Assembly (NCBI GenBank): GCA_963974715.1
Contig: CAXBDK010000007.1
Span: forward strand, 186,001-250,000
DNA length: 64,000 bases
Source of the DNA: Sediminicola sp963974715
GTDB lineage: Bacteria; Bacteroidota; Bacteroidia; Flavobacteriales; Flavobacteriaceae
Direction: 5' to 3'
The translations under genes and the position numbers were made by a program. Positions 16,010 to 24,877 of the stretch are shown one piece after another. Below the pieces are notes generated by a model. The model saw only the letters and a list, made by a program, of their open reading frames with translations, did no database searches and was not told where the DNA came from. Positions within the stretch are counted from its first letter, which is position 1; each line of letters opens with the position of its first letter.

Positions 16010-18346
16010 CTATCTTATGATTTGAATCCAACCTTTCCTTACTTCCGAGCCATCCCCTAGGTTCAGGATATAAAAATAGGTCCCCTTTGGAAGGTTTCCA
16101 TTTTTTCCGGTACCATCCCAGGAATTGTCATAGCCATTGGCCGAGTATACTTGGTTTCCATACCTATCGTACACTTCCAAGGAATTATTGGGGAACTGCT
16201 CCGAACAGTTGATGACCAATAAGTCGTTGGTCCCGTCCCCATTGGGCGAGAACTGGTTAAAGACAAAACCGCATTCATCATCTAGTTTGGGTCCGACCAC
16301 AACCGATACCGTCGCCGAATCATTTTCTTCGTTCCCATCATTTGGTGTGGAGGCCGTTATTTCCGCAGTATTCGCAAAAGTGCCCTCCCCTACCAATATA
16401 ACCGTTATTTCAAGGGTTGCTTCTTCCGTTCCTTCCATAGACGGCAGTTCCCAATTACCTGAATCGGGATCATAGCTTCCATTGGAAACGGTATGGGATA
16501 CGTAGTCAAATCCAATGGGGTCCAATAGGTCCGTTGCGGTAATGGCACCGACCACCTGCTGTCCAAGATTGGTCAGCACAATTGTGAACACCACTTCATC
16601 GCCAATGATCGCATTTTCCCTGTCCACAGTCTTTTCAATACCAAGGTCGATATCGTCCGGTTGCCCCACCACAACGGAGACGGTGGCCGTATTGTTTGCC
16701 TCGTTCCGATCGTTCGCGGGCAGGTTCACGATGTCCGCTGTATTGGTAAAAGTACCCTCACCTACCATCGTTACGGTAATTTCAAGAATGGCCTCTTCAC
16801 TGCCCTCCATTTCCTCCAGCTCCCAGCTCCCTGTATCTGGATCATAGGATCCATTGGAAACGTTGTGGGAAATATATTCAAACCCGGAAGGGTCCAAAAC
16901 GTCGGATACGGCGATATCTGTCACCGCGTCAGGTCCCATATTGTTCAGGACAATGGTAAAGACCACCTCATCACCAATAATGGGATTGGAAATGTCCACA
17001 CTCTTTTCAATACTAAGATCAACACATCCTCCCGTTAAATTGGGATCGCAGGGATCAAGGGGATCACTCCCTATTTCCGCTTCTTCCCCATCGGTAAGGC
17101 CATCGCCGTCCGTATCAAAAATACAGTTGGCCACGGTCACGGTCACAGTGGTCGATTGGTCTGAACACGGGGTTTGGGCGGTATTCGTCGTAAAGGTAAA
17201 TTCATATTCCCCCTCTGAAAGTCCGCTAAAATCCACCACATTTTGTGAGTTGATGCTTGCTGTGGCCCCGTTGGGGGCATCGGTAAGCGCCCAAGTCCCC
17301 GGGTCATTGCCCACAAGCGTATCGTCCAAATCCACCAAGGTATCGGAAGCTGGGCCCTCAGTAGCATTGCAGGCCGTCGTATCCGTTGCGTTACCGGCAT
17401 TGGGTTCCCCATAAACGGTGACCGTTACCGGAACCCTGTCCGAGGTACAGCCATTGGCGGTCCCTTCCACATAAAATATGGTGGTCTCGGAAACGGTGAC
17501 TTCAAATTCCGGCCCCACTTCCAGTGCATCGGTCGAGGTTGGGGAAGCGTACCATCGAATGGTGGCCTCTTCGCTCGCAGTGGCTTCCAGTTCTACCTCT
17601 TCCTCCCCGCAGAAGGGCTCGGGCTCTTCCACGGTGATCACGGGCGAAACGTTCAGCTGCAGTTCCAATGGGGTCACTTGACTGTAGCAGTCGTTTATCC
17701 CATCATAGAAAAATGCAAAATAGGTTGCGGCGGTGGTGACCACGGGATTTGGACCCAGCCGGGGAGGGACCAATTGGGGATTTGAGGACCTGCTCCATAT
17801 CAGCTGTACCCCGGCCGGAACAATATCCACATAGTCGTTTAGGGGCTGGCTTATATCATCACAAAATATTCGGGAAAGGTCGTTAAATACGGGTGCGGCA
17901 ACACAGTCATTGTCCTCAATGGTGATTGTAGCAGTATTATCTGGTGGGGCGGCTATGGTATAGTCGCCAGGATCAATTGTAACGGTAATACTTTCAGAGC
18001 CTTCCAATAGGATGTCATCCACAATACCCGTCACTTCAATAGTGGCCGGATTGCTGAACAATGAAATTGTAACCGATCCCGAAAGAGCGGTATAATCATC
18101 CCCGGGAGTAGCGGATCCGGTAACCGTGTAAAAAACGGTGGTGGTAGCAAACACTCCACCTCCTTGTCTTGTTACAATAAAACTGCCCGGCACCGAACCT
18201 TCCTCTTGCGCATCCTCCCCTGCTTCTATGGTAATTGTCTGCCCCTGTAACAAGACGGGGAACAAGCAAAGAAAAGCCAATGGAAGATAGGCGGCGATCT
18301 GCATTTTCATACCGTAAAAAAAAGATTTTGTAGAGTTTATCAGCAT
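16010..18346 (-). CDS. T9SS-secreted modular surface protein (Calx-beta, DUF11, type-B CTD)
   Basis: 778 residues; a Met at residue 13 (18310) may be the true start of the signal peptide, which ends at LLQGQ. Modules: Calx-beta-like domain (about 36-148), Ig/PKD-like segments (about 150-315), a Cys-containing cohesin-like region (315-405), a TSP3-like calcium motif DTDGDGLTDGEEAEIGSDP (411-429), two DUF11 repeats (442-560 and 566-685), and a gliding-motility-associated C-terminal domain of type B (690-778: FSPNGDGTNDLL, VYDRYGNQVY, WDGTGKNG, LPKGTYFY). It is a predicted acidic, calcium-binding surface adhesin exported by the type IX system. It is the first gene of the operon with PorP/SprF and OmpA proteins. 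Confidence 0.88.
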   Translation of the reverse strand: MLINSTKSFFYGMKMQIAAYLPLAFLCLFPVLLQGQTITIEAGEDAQEEGSVPGSFIVTRQGGGVFATTTVFYTVTGSATPGDDYTALSGSVTISLFSNPATIEVTGIVDDILLEGSESITVTIDPGDYTIAAPPDNTATITIEDNDCVAAPVFNDLSRIFCDDISQPLNDYVDIVPAGVQLIWSRSSNPQLVPPRLGPNPVVTTAATYFAFFYDGINDCYSQVTPLELQLNVSPVITVEEPEPFCGEEEVELEATASEEATIRWYASPTSTDALEVGPEFEVTVSETTIFYVEGTANGCTSDRVPVTVTVYGEPNAGNATDTTACNATEGPASDTLVDLDDTLVGNDPGTWALTDAPNGATASINSQNVVDFSGLSEGEYEFTFTTNTAQTPCSDQSTTVTVTVANCIFDTDGDGLTDGEEAEIGSDPLDPCDPNLTGGCVDLSIEKSVDISNPIIGDEVVFTIVLNNMGPDAVTDIAVSDVLDPSGFEYISHNVSNGSYDPDTGSWELEEMEGSEEAILEITVTMVGEGTFTNTADIVNLPANDRNEANNTATVSVVVGQPDDIDLGIEKTVDRENAIIGDEVVFTIVLTNLGQQVVGAITATDLLDPIGFDYVSHTVSNGSYDPDSGNWELPSMEGTEEATLEITVILVGEGTFANTAEITASTPNDGNEENDSATVSVVVGPKLDDECGFVFNQFSPNGDGTNDLLVINCSEQFPNNSLEVYDRYGNQVYSANGYDNSWDGTGKNGNLPKGTYFYILNLGDGSEVRKGWIQIIR
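16292..17023 (-). repeat. tandem DUF11-coding repeat inside the adhesin gene
   Basis: Two units of about 357 bases (16667-17023 and 16292-16651) encode DUF11 domains with long identical stretches, for example IIGDEVVFTIVL, VSNGSYDPD and TATVSVVVG. The similarity also shows at DNA level, so copy number could vary by recombination. Confidence 0.8.
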
Positions 18347-18739
18347 ATTCTTTGTGGCATTACTTTCATTTCAAGCTGCAAATGTCCAGTAAAAGACCTA
18401 GGAACAAGCTCCCCAAGCAAATAGCCTAAAATTTAAAAACATTTCGAAGCAAGCGTACATCTCGTTTAATGGAACTCATTTAGGCTTTTTCAATTGGCTA
18501 AAAATCTTCCTTTTTCACCCTGTTTTTGTCTTTTTTTCCTTCCGTAGCTCTGCTACGCAACTCAATAAAGCCGTCAACAGAGCAAAAATTGCTTGATTTT
18601 CGCTTCAATCCAAAAAGTCTAAATGAGTTCATGCGTAAAAATAGGTCCAATAGTACTAAAAAATTATGCCATTCCATTAATTATCTGCCGTTATGGCGAC
18701 TTTACGGGATTAACTACAATATTTTCCCCAGCACTTTTT
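18347..18739. other. 393-base gap without a gene, holding a MITE-like repeat
   Basis: Between the adhesin start and the fabD stop I see no convincing coding frame; the short plus-strand frames here start inside fabD antisense or lack coding character. There is no T-run terminator for fabD and no TAnnTTTG box for the adhesin operon. The notable content is the inverted-repeat element at 18472-18630. Confidence 0.6.
18472..18630. mobile_element. 159-bp MITE-like element with 19-bp terminal inverted repeats
   Basis: The left end GAACTCATTTAGGCTTTTT (18472-18490) and the reverse complement of 18612-18630 agree at 18 of 19 bases; a weaker match (ATTG...AAAATC) continues inward. ATG stands directly outside both ends (18469-18471 and 18631-18633), a possible 3-bp target duplication. 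The interior has a hairpin GCTCTG/CAGAGC and no coding frame. It fits a non-autonomous miniature element or an internally deleted insertion sequence. Confidence 0.5.
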
Positions 18740-19621
18740 TTATATAGTGGCCGACATGGTTTCCACGGAAGAATCTATCTTTTTTACCAGCCCTTGCAGC
18801 ACCTTGCCGGGACCTACCTCGGTAAAAATTTTTCCGCCATCCTTCACCATATTGTAAACACTCTGTGTCCATTTTACCGGAGCCGTAAGCTGTATGATCA
18901 AATTCTTCTTTATCTCCTCGGCATCGGACACTGCCGTAGTGGTCACATTTTGATAAATGGGACATTTAGGGGTCTTGAACACCGCTTTTTCAATGGCCGA
19001 TGCAAGTTCCTCCCTTGCCGGTTCCATAAGCGGGGAATGGAATGCGCCCCCCACGGGCAGTATCAAAGCCCTTTTGGCACCCGCCTCCTTTAATTTTTCA
19101 CAGGCCTTCTCCACAGCATCCACCTCCCCTGAAATCACCAATTGCCCCGGACAGTTATAGTTCGCGGGCACCACGATCCCCGGTATGGAAGCGCAAATCC
19201 TTTCCACGGTGGCATCGTCCAATCCCAAGACCGCGGCCATGGTACTGGGCCGGATCTCACAGGCCTTCTGCATGGCAAGGGCCCTTTTGGACACCAGGGA
19301 AAGGCCTTCCTCGAAACTGAGCGTGCCATTGGCGACCAAAGCTGAAAATTCCCCAAGGGAATGTCCCGCTACCATGTCCGGACTAAATCCATCGCCCATC
19401 ACCTTGCTCAAAATCACCGAGTGAAGGAACACGGCAGGCTGGGTGACCTTGGTCTCCTTTAGGTCCTGATCCGTGCCGTTGAACATGGTATCGGTGATGG
19501 AAAATCCCAAAATATCATTTGCCTTTTCAAAGAGCTCCTTTGCCAAGGGATAACGTTCGTAGAGATCCATTCCCATACCCACAAACTGTGCCCCTTGACC
19601 AGGAAATATATATGCGTTCAT
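18740..19621 (-). CDS. fabD: malonyl-CoA:ACP transacylase FabD
   Basis: 293 residues, the usual length. Motifs: PGQGAQFVGMG at the N-terminus, the nucleophile elbow GHSLGEFSA (Ser88), and GGAFHSPLM carrying the catalytic His near residue 198. It transfers malonyl from CoA to acyl carrier protein, starting fatty-acid elongation in the cytoplasm. It stands apart from other fab genes; its upstream neighbour is a gamma-carbonic anhydrase gene 168 bases away on the same strand. A TATTTTTG -7 box on the minus strand (19647-19654) may be its promoter. Confidence 0.96.
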   Translation of the reverse strand: MNAYIFPGQGAQFVGMGMDLYERYPLAKELFEKANDILGFSITDTMFNGTDQDLKETKVTQPAVFLHSVILSKVMGDGFSPDMVAGHSLGEFSALVANGTLSFEEGLSLVSKRALAMQKACEIRPSTMAAVLGLDDATVERICASIPGIVVPANYNCPGQLVISGEVDAVEKACEKLKEAGAKRALILPVGGAFHSPLMEPAREELASAIEKAVFKTPKCPIYQNVTTTAVSDAEEIKKNLIIQLTAPVKWTQSVYNMVKDGGKIFTEVGPGKVLQGLVKKIDSSVETMSATI

Positions 19622-19646
19622 TTTTGGTTCAATTTTTAGTTGGCAG

Positions 19647-19654
19647 CAAAAATA
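19647..19654 (-). promoter_or_regulatory. candidate -7 box upstream of fabD
   Basis: The minus strand reads TATTTTTG, 25 bases before the fabD ATG. No clear TTG is found at the expected -33 distance, so support is partial. Confidence 0.35.
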
Positions 19655-19789
19655 AGATTATTTGACACAATGTCTTTTGTTGAACAAAAAGAAATGTGCC
19701 GCGATCGCTTCCGATCCAATTAAATTATTCCCACCCATAATGTACGTATAAAAACGTCTTATGGCCTTTGGCATGTTCACATTTAGGGA

Positions 19790-20317
19790 TCAATGGCCCT
19801 CGTGTGCGTTTTTGAACCAGCTGGAGTATTTAACGTAATTGTTGGCGATCCGGTCTATTTCCCCTTCGCTGAGTTCGGGACTGATGTCCTTCAGCTTTCT
19901 GGCGGGCATCCCCCCAAAAATGGTTCCCGAAGGCACTACGGTGCCCTTGGTCACCACGGCTCCGGCGGCTATGATACTATTACTTTCTATCACACAATCG
20001 TCCATTACGATACTTCCCATGCCTATAAGCACATTGTCATGTACCGTACAGCCATGGACTATGGCATTGTGGCCAATGGAAACATTGTTCCCTATAGTGG
20101 TGGGCGATTTAAGATAGGTACAGTGTATGACGGCGCCATCCTGTACGTTTACCTTATTTCCCATTTTGATAAAATGGACGTCGCCCCGCAGAACTGCATT
20201 GAACCAGATACTGCACTGATTTCCCATTTCCACATCGCCTACCAAGGTGGCATTTTCGGCAATGTAACAATCCTCCCCTATCTTCGGGGTCTTGCCATTT
20301 ATGGTCTTAATGATCAT
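19790..20317 (-). CDS. gamma-carbonic anhydrase-like hexapeptide-repeat protein
   Basis: 175 residues of imperfect hexapeptide repeats forming a left-handed beta-helix. NAVLRGDVHFIKMGN, VNVQDGAVIH and IGHNAIVHGC carry the His positions that bind metal in the gamma-carbonic anhydrase family (YrdA/PaaY/CaiE type). Bacterial YrdA-like proteins are often inactive as isolated, so the catalytic role (CO2 hydration) is uncertain. It is not obviously part of a pathway operon; fabD follows on the same strand. Confidence 0.88.
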   Translation of the reverse strand: MIIKTINGKTPKIGEDCYIAENATLVGDVEMGNQCSIWFNAVLRGDVHFIKMGNKVNVQDGAVIHCTYLKSPTTIGNNVSIGHNAIVHGCTVHDNVLIGMGSIVMDDCVIESNSIIAAGAVVTKGTVVPSGTIFGGMPARKLKDISPELSEGEIDRIANNYVKYSSWFKNAHEGH

Positions 20318-20382
20318 TTTTTCAATGTTTAATCCGTTAGTTCTTTACAAAATTGCTTTTGTCCAAATTCCCTATTACCTAA

Positions 20383-20396
20383 TGGGGCCGGCCCCA
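20383..20396. repeat. 14-bp perfect palindrome
   Basis: TGGGGCCGGCCCCA sits between the LytTR regulator stop and the gamma-carbonic anhydrase start. It could fold as a GC-rich hairpin. No T run follows on either strand, so it is not a standard terminator. Confidence 0.5.
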
Positions 20397-20402
20397 AATG
20401 GT

Positions 20403-20445
20403 ATTCAAAGTAAGAAACCCGCTCAGTGGGATTCAAAATAAGAAA
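20403..20445. repeat. short direct repeat over the end of the LytTR regulator gene
   Basis: ATTCAAAGTAAGAAA (20403-20417) and ATTCAAAATAAGAAA (20431-20445) differ at one base and are 28 bases apart. The second copy encodes the last residues of the regulator (SYFESH), so the first looks like a duplicated gene end. Confidence 0.5.
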
Positions 20446-21160
20446 GCAGTTCGTGTTTTCTGGATGCGGAGACCAACAATTCCTTTCCATTGTTAAGGAC
20501 CACACTGCCGCCTTTTCCCTTTTTGTATTTCATCACCTCGTTTACATTTACCAAATACGATTTATGGATACGCGCAAAGGCAAAATTGGACAAGGCTTCC
20601 TCAAAGTATTTTAAGGTCTTGCTTACCAATAATTTCCGTTTTTCCATATAAATCTCGGTATAATTATCATCTGCCTTGCAATACACTATTTCTGCCACGT
20701 TCAATACTTCAAAACCATCTTGTTGGGGAATGGTGATCTTGCCGTCCACTTTATCCACTTTGGGTTTAAGGACGGTGTTGGCCAACCTTTCTTCACGCTC
20801 CCTGATTTCGGAAACGTACTCCACGGCCTTGATCAGTTCGTCAATACTGATGGGTTTCATCAAATAATAGGCTGCGTGATGGTTAAGGGCATCCATGGCA
20901 TATTGCTGATAGGCCGTTACAAAAACGGTTTCAAAATCGCGCTCGGGAATTTGGTCCAATAGGTCGAACGCATTCCCAAAGGGCATCTCAACATCCAGGA
21001 ACACCAGATCGGGACTGTTCCGGGACAATAGGTCCAACCCTTCCCTTACCGTGGCGGCCTCCCCCAAGAGGGTCACTTGCTTACAGTATTTGGCAAGGTA
21101 ATTCCTGAGTATTTCCCTACTGTTCGCTTCGTCCTCTACAATGATCGCCGTAATCGCCAT
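20423..21160 (-). CDS. LytTR-family response regulator
   Basis: 245 residues. The receiver domain (1-120) has the acidic pocket VEDEANS and the phospho-acceptor Asp56 in LVFLDVEMP. The LytTR DNA-binding domain (about 145-245) has YCKADDNYTEIYM, FARIHKSYLVN and VLNNGKELLVS. Its ATG overlaps the stop of the sensor kinase gene by one base (TAATG), so the pair is translationally coupled. The target genes cannot be read from the sequence. Confidence 0.93.
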   Translation of the reverse strand: MAITAIIVEDEANSREILRNYLAKYCKQVTLLGEAATVREGLDLLSRNSPDLVFLDVEMPFGNAFDLLDQIPERDFETVFVTAYQQYAMDALNHHAAYYLMKPISIDELIKAVEYVSEIREREERLANTVLKPKVDKVDGKITIPQQDGFEVLNVAEIVYCKADDNYTEIYMEKRKLLVSKTLKYFEEALSNFAFARIHKSYLVNVNEVMKYKKGKGGSVVLNNGKELLVSASRKHELLSYFESH

Positions 21161-23379
21161 TATTTTCTTTTTAAAGTGAGCACCACCTTTGTTCCCGTTC
21201 CATCCGCCAAAAGGTCGCTAACGGTAACGGATACCCTGTCCCTGTACATTTCGTTTAAGATCGCAATACGTTTTTCTATATTGCCCATTCCCTTTGATTT
21301 CTGTTTCAACTGGTTCCCTGTCTTTAGTTCCCCAGATCTTTTACGGCCTATCCCGTTATCCTCGATCATAATTACCACCATATCCCTATTTGGGGAAAGC
21401 ACTTCTATTTTCAACATGCCTTGGGCTTCCTTATACCGAAGCCCGTGCCAAATGGCATTTTCGAGGTAGGGTTGCAGAAGCATTGGCGGAATCTCAAAGG
21501 AATCCACATCCACCCCGTCGACCACTTTCAATACATAATCGAACTTATCGGAAAACCGGGAATGCTCCAGTTGGATGTACAATTGCAAAAGTTCAAGTTC
21601 CTTTGATAGGGGTATAAAGTCCTGTTCCGAATTTTCCAGTACGGAGCGCATCAGGGAGGAAAAAGTACTTAAATATCTATTGGCGCTTCGTTCGTCGTTC
21701 TTGGCAATATAGTTATTGACCGAATTCAGTGCATTGAAAATAAAATGCGGGTTCATTTGTGACCGAAGCGATTTTAGCGCCAAGAGATTGTTTGCCAATT
21801 TTTGTTGTTTGCCACTTCTGTAAAACAGATAGATTCCCATGCCCAACAGCAATATCCCTAAGATAAGGGAATAAATGATCCATTTTTGGCGTTTGTTGCT
21901 CTCTGCTATGAGCTGTTGTTCCGTTAATGCAAGGTCGTACTTGCTTTGGGAAAGGGCCCGTTCCTGTTCCAGGCCGGCTATCCGGATCTGCTTGTTGGCA
22001 ATTTCCCTGTTCAACCTTGTTGCCCTGCCTATTTCCTGTTCCTTTCGGATGTAAAGGGTATCCACCACCGCAACATATTGCTGGTAGGCTTCCAGGGCTT
22101 TGTCATAATCGCCCTTGTACCTATATACTTCCGACAATTTCCGAATGGCATCCTTTTGTACCACAAGGTCATCGTCCGTATCTGCCTCCGCTATACTCTG
22201 TTGCAGATAGGGAATGGCCTCGTCCAATTTGTCCTGGGCGATGTAGGCATTGGCTATCTTATAATTGATGCGCTGGGCGGTAATGGTATCACTGGCCGTC
22301 TGGGAGGTAGCGACATTCTTGGTGACTTTTTTTTGTGGGAGCACCTTTAGTTCGTCAAGACTTTTTTTACGAAGGGCAATCTCTGCCCCGTATTGGTTTT
22401 TGCTGTTATAAAAATCGGCCACTTTTTCATTTTCCCGAACGGCCCGTTGTGGTGCCTGTGTACTGGCCATTTCCAAGGAATTGTTATAATACCTGTCCGC
22501 TTCCTCCGTCCGGTTCCCTTTGGCCAAGGCATCGGCCATCTTGGAATTTAGGTCGGTCATCTTAGGGACGATATCCCTTTTTTCGGCCAGGGCAAGTCCG
22601 TTTTCATAATGTTCCAATGCACTTTTGGTATCGCCAAGGCCCAATTTGGCATCACCAAGGCCTTCGTACACCTGTACGATGCCATAGGAAGAAAGCTTTT
22701 TATCCTTTAGGAGGGGAAGCAGTACGGATTCGGCATTTTTATATTCCTTTTTTAACAGATAGGATTCTCCCAACAAAAGGGAAGTTGCAGCGGTATTCCT
22801 ATACGTAAGCGCATCCAAATAGGCGGCAATCGCCAGATCGTACTGTTTATGGTAATCATAGACCTGCCCTAGGGCCAACAAAGAGGCCGCCATCTCTTCC
22901 CTATTGCCCCGTTTGTCCAAGTACAACATAGACCTTGTAATATAATCCAAGCTCTTTTCAATATCCTTGTCCTTATAGAAATTGGCGGAATCCAATAATT
23001 TGGAGTGGTCCGGAACAGCTGGGTTGACCTTTCCCCTCTTATCGTACCTTTCAGCTTCATAGCCCTCCACCAATACATCCACCTCTTCTTTCGACCTAAT
23101 GATATGGTAAACAGTTTCAAAAGAGGCATCCTGTACCACCAAGCGGTCCCCTAGGGAAACCCTGATGGAAAATTCGCCCAAACCGTTGGTATACGTACTG
23201 TTGCCTCCTTCCACATATACGAGCACTCCGGAAATGGGAAGGCGGTTTTCATTGCCCTTCACGGAACCCTTGATCTCAAACTTTTGGGCTTGCTGAAATG
23301 CTTGTGCCGATAACTGCGGAAGCCACAAAAGAAAAAGAAACATCATATATCGTGTCCAGAACATACTAACGGAATGCAT
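21160..23379 (-). CDS. LytS-type sensor histidine kinase with carboxypeptidase-like and TPR domains
   Basis: 739 residues (a Met at residue 6 is an alternative start). Order: signal sequence ending QLSAQ, carboxypeptidase-regulatory-like domain (about 33-110), a TPR array (about 130-470), a coiled-coil stretch, one membrane helix (about 505-527), then the His_kinase domain (MNPHFIFNALNSV with the phospho-His) and a HATPase_c (PYLENAIWHGL, IMIEDNGIGR). The long sensory part lies in the periplasm. It phosphorylates the LytTR regulator encoded directly downstream. Confidence 0.92.
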   Translation of the reverse strand: MHSVSMFWTRYMMFLFLLWLPQLSAQAFQQAQKFEIKGSVKGNENRLPISGVLVYVEGGNSTYTNGLGEFSIRVSLGDRLVVQDASFETVYHIIRSKEEVDVLVEGYEAERYDKRGKVNPAVPDHSKLLDSANFYKDKDIEKSLDYITRSMLYLDKRGNREEMAASLLALGQVYDYHKQYDLAIAAYLDALTYRNTAATSLLLGESYLLKKEYKNAESVLLPLLKDKKLSSYGIVQVYEGLGDAKLGLGDTKSALEHYENGLALAEKRDIVPKMTDLNSKMADALAKGNRTEEADRYYNNSLEMASTQAPQRAVRENEKVADFYNSKNQYGAEIALRKKSLDELKVLPQKKVTKNVATSQTASDTITAQRINYKIANAYIAQDKLDEAIPYLQQSIAEADTDDDLVVQKDAIRKLSEVYRYKGDYDKALEAYQQYVAVVDTLYIRKEQEIGRATRLNREIANKQIRIAGLEQERALSQSKYDLALTEQQLIAESNKRQKWIIYSLILGILLLGMGIYLFYRSGKQQKLANNLLALKSLRSQMNPHFIFNALNSVNNYIAKNDERSANRYLSTFSSLMRSVLENSEQDFIPLSKELELLQLYIQLEHSRFSDKFDYVLKVVDGVDVDSFEIPPMLLQPYLENAIWHGLRYKEAQGMLKIEVLSPNRDMVVIMIEDNGIGRKRSGELKTGNQLKQKSKGMGNIEKRIAILNEMYRDRVSVTVSDLLADGTGTKVVLTLKRK

Positions 23380-23426
23380 AGGGTAAACTTAGTCGATCTT
23401 AACGGTTTTAAAAAATGGCCGTTCGG

Positions 23427-23434
23427 CAAATATA
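23427..23434 (-). promoter_or_regulatory. candidate -7 box for the sensor kinase/regulator operon
   Basis: TATATTTG on the minus strand, 47 bases before the kinase ATG, fits TAnnTTTG. No convincing -33 TTG was seen. Confidence 0.4.
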
Positions 23435-23540
23435 TTGTTCCACGACCTTAAAACGACCTCTTTACGAATCGGGAAGACCCTTTCGCACATTCAACCGTCA
23501 GACTGCCTCATTGCTCCTTTTTTCAAAAAAACTTTACAGG

Positions 23541-23587
23541 TAGTTTTGGCATTATAATCCCGTAAACCTCAGAGCAGACCCCTGAGG
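23541..23587 (+). promoter_or_regulatory. candidate -7 box and 5'-UTR hairpin before the VWA lipoprotein gene
   Basis: TAGTTTTG (23541-23548) fits the -7 consensus. Downstream, CCTCAG (23567-23572) pairs with CTGAGG (23582-23587) around a 9-base loop, within the predicted leader. Confidence 0.4.
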
Positions 23588-23617
23588 CATATAGGGAAAA
23601 CTAAAAAATATTTACCT

Positions 23618-24799
23618 ATGAAAAATTTTAAACACATATTGGGAATGTCCGCCATCTTGGTGATGGGGACTTCCTTTGGTTGCGAGACCAAAAAGAATCC
23701 TGAAATTCATACCCGGATAATTACCCAGATGCATTCCGAAGAACGCACTGCACCAGAGAGGGTTGTAAAGATTGCCCTTCTCCTGGATACCAGTAACAGT
23801 ATGGATGGTCTGATCGATCAAGCAAAGGCGCAACTGTGGGATATCGTAAATAAGTTTGCCTACGTCAAATGTGCCGACAATTCAAGACCTGGGCTGAAAA
23901 TTGCCCTCTACGAGTATGGAAATGACCATTTATCCCCTAATGAGGGATATATTAAACAGGTAATGGGCTTCAGCAGCGATCTGGACGAAATATCGGAAAA
24001 ACTGTTCTCCCTCACCACCAATGGCGGCGAGGAATATTGTGGCCAGGTCATACAGACTTCCTTGGACCAATTGGAATGGGGGAAAAATGGGGACGATCTA
24101 AAAATGGTCTTTATTGCCGGAAACGAACCCTTCGATCAGGGCAAGACCGATTATAGGAAAGCCGCGAGCCATGCAAAAGAGAAAGATATCATTGTGAATA
24201 CGATCTTTTGTGGGGATTATGGACAGGGCATTGAAACAAACTGGAAATCGGGTGCCGAGATAACAGGCGGGGAATATAGCGCCATAGACCACAATAGACA
24301 AATTGTACATATAAACACCCCGTACGATGAGGTGATCATTAAGCTGAATTCCCGACTTAACGGGACCTATATCTCCTATGGATACATGGGAGAGGCCAAG
24401 ATGCAACAACAGGAACAACAGGATAGTAATGCCAATTCCCTGGATGAGGTCGTGATGGTGAAAAGAGCTGTAAGCAAGAGTTCCAGACTCTACGAAAATG
24501 CCAATTGGGACCTAGTGGATGCCTCCGGCAAAAAAGATTTTAAGGTGGCCGACATCCAAAAGAAAGATCTTCCAATGGAACTGAGAACCAAATCCGATTC
24601 GGAACTCAAGGAGTACATCACCGCAAAAAAAGCGGAACGCACAAAGATCCAAGAAGAGATCAGGGAATTGAACAACAAAAGGGAAGCCTACCTTGTACAG
24701 CACCAAAGTAACAATGCCGACGGTGATCTGGAAAATGCGCTGATGATCGCCATAAAAAAACAGGCCCTTAAAAGGAACTATACTTGGGGCAGTGAATAA
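23618..24799 (+). CDS. lipoprotein with von Willebrand factor A domain
   Basis: 393 residues. Lipoprotein-like signal peptide with a Cys at about 22 (TSFGC). The VWA domain (about 48-240) has the MIDAS start LLLDTSNSM, so metal-dependent protein binding is expected. The tail (about 300-393) is charged and probably helical or coiled-coil (RTKIQEEIRELNNKREAYL). The partner is unknown. The convergent neighbour encodes a PorP/SprF-family protein, and a strong hairpin separates the two stops. Confidence 0.8.
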   Translation: MKNFKHILGMSAILVMGTSFGCETKKNPEIHTRIITQMHSEERTAPERVVKIALLLDTSNSMDGLIDQAKAQLWDIVNKFAYVKCADNSRPGLKIALYEYGNDHLSPNEGYIKQVMGFSSDLDEISEKLFSLTTNGGEEYCGQVIQTSLDQLEWGKNGDDLKMVFIAGNEPFDQGKTDYRKAASHAKEKDIIVNTIFCGDYGQGIETNWKSGAEITGGEYSAIDHNRQIVHINTPYDEVIIKLNSRLNGTYISYGYMGEAKMQQQEQQDSNANSLDEVVMVKRAVSKSSRLYENANWDLVDASGKKDFKVADIQKKDLPMELRTKSDSELKEYITAKKAERTKIQEEIRELNNKREAYLVQHQSNNADGDLENALMIAIKKQALKRNYTWGSE

Positions 24800-24827
24800 A
24801 TTACCGTAGCTGTTACTATCTGAAAAC

Positions 24828-24856
24828 AAGGGATCATGTACGTTACATGGTCCCTT
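24828..24856. terminator. 13-bp hairpin between convergent VWA and PorP/SprF genes
   Basis: 24828-24840 pairs with 24844-24856 (one T-G pair) around a 3-base loop. The T tracts outside are short (CCCTTTA on plus, TTGTTTTC on minus), but position and stability fit a bidirectional terminator. Confidence 0.6.
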
Positions 24857-24877
24857 TACCCATTTGTGGCAAGGGAT

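Noticed and set aside
18526..19093. Plus-strand frames running into the antisense of fabD
   Set aside because: They are the shadow of fabD plus the end of the MITE-like element; amino acid composition is not coding-like.
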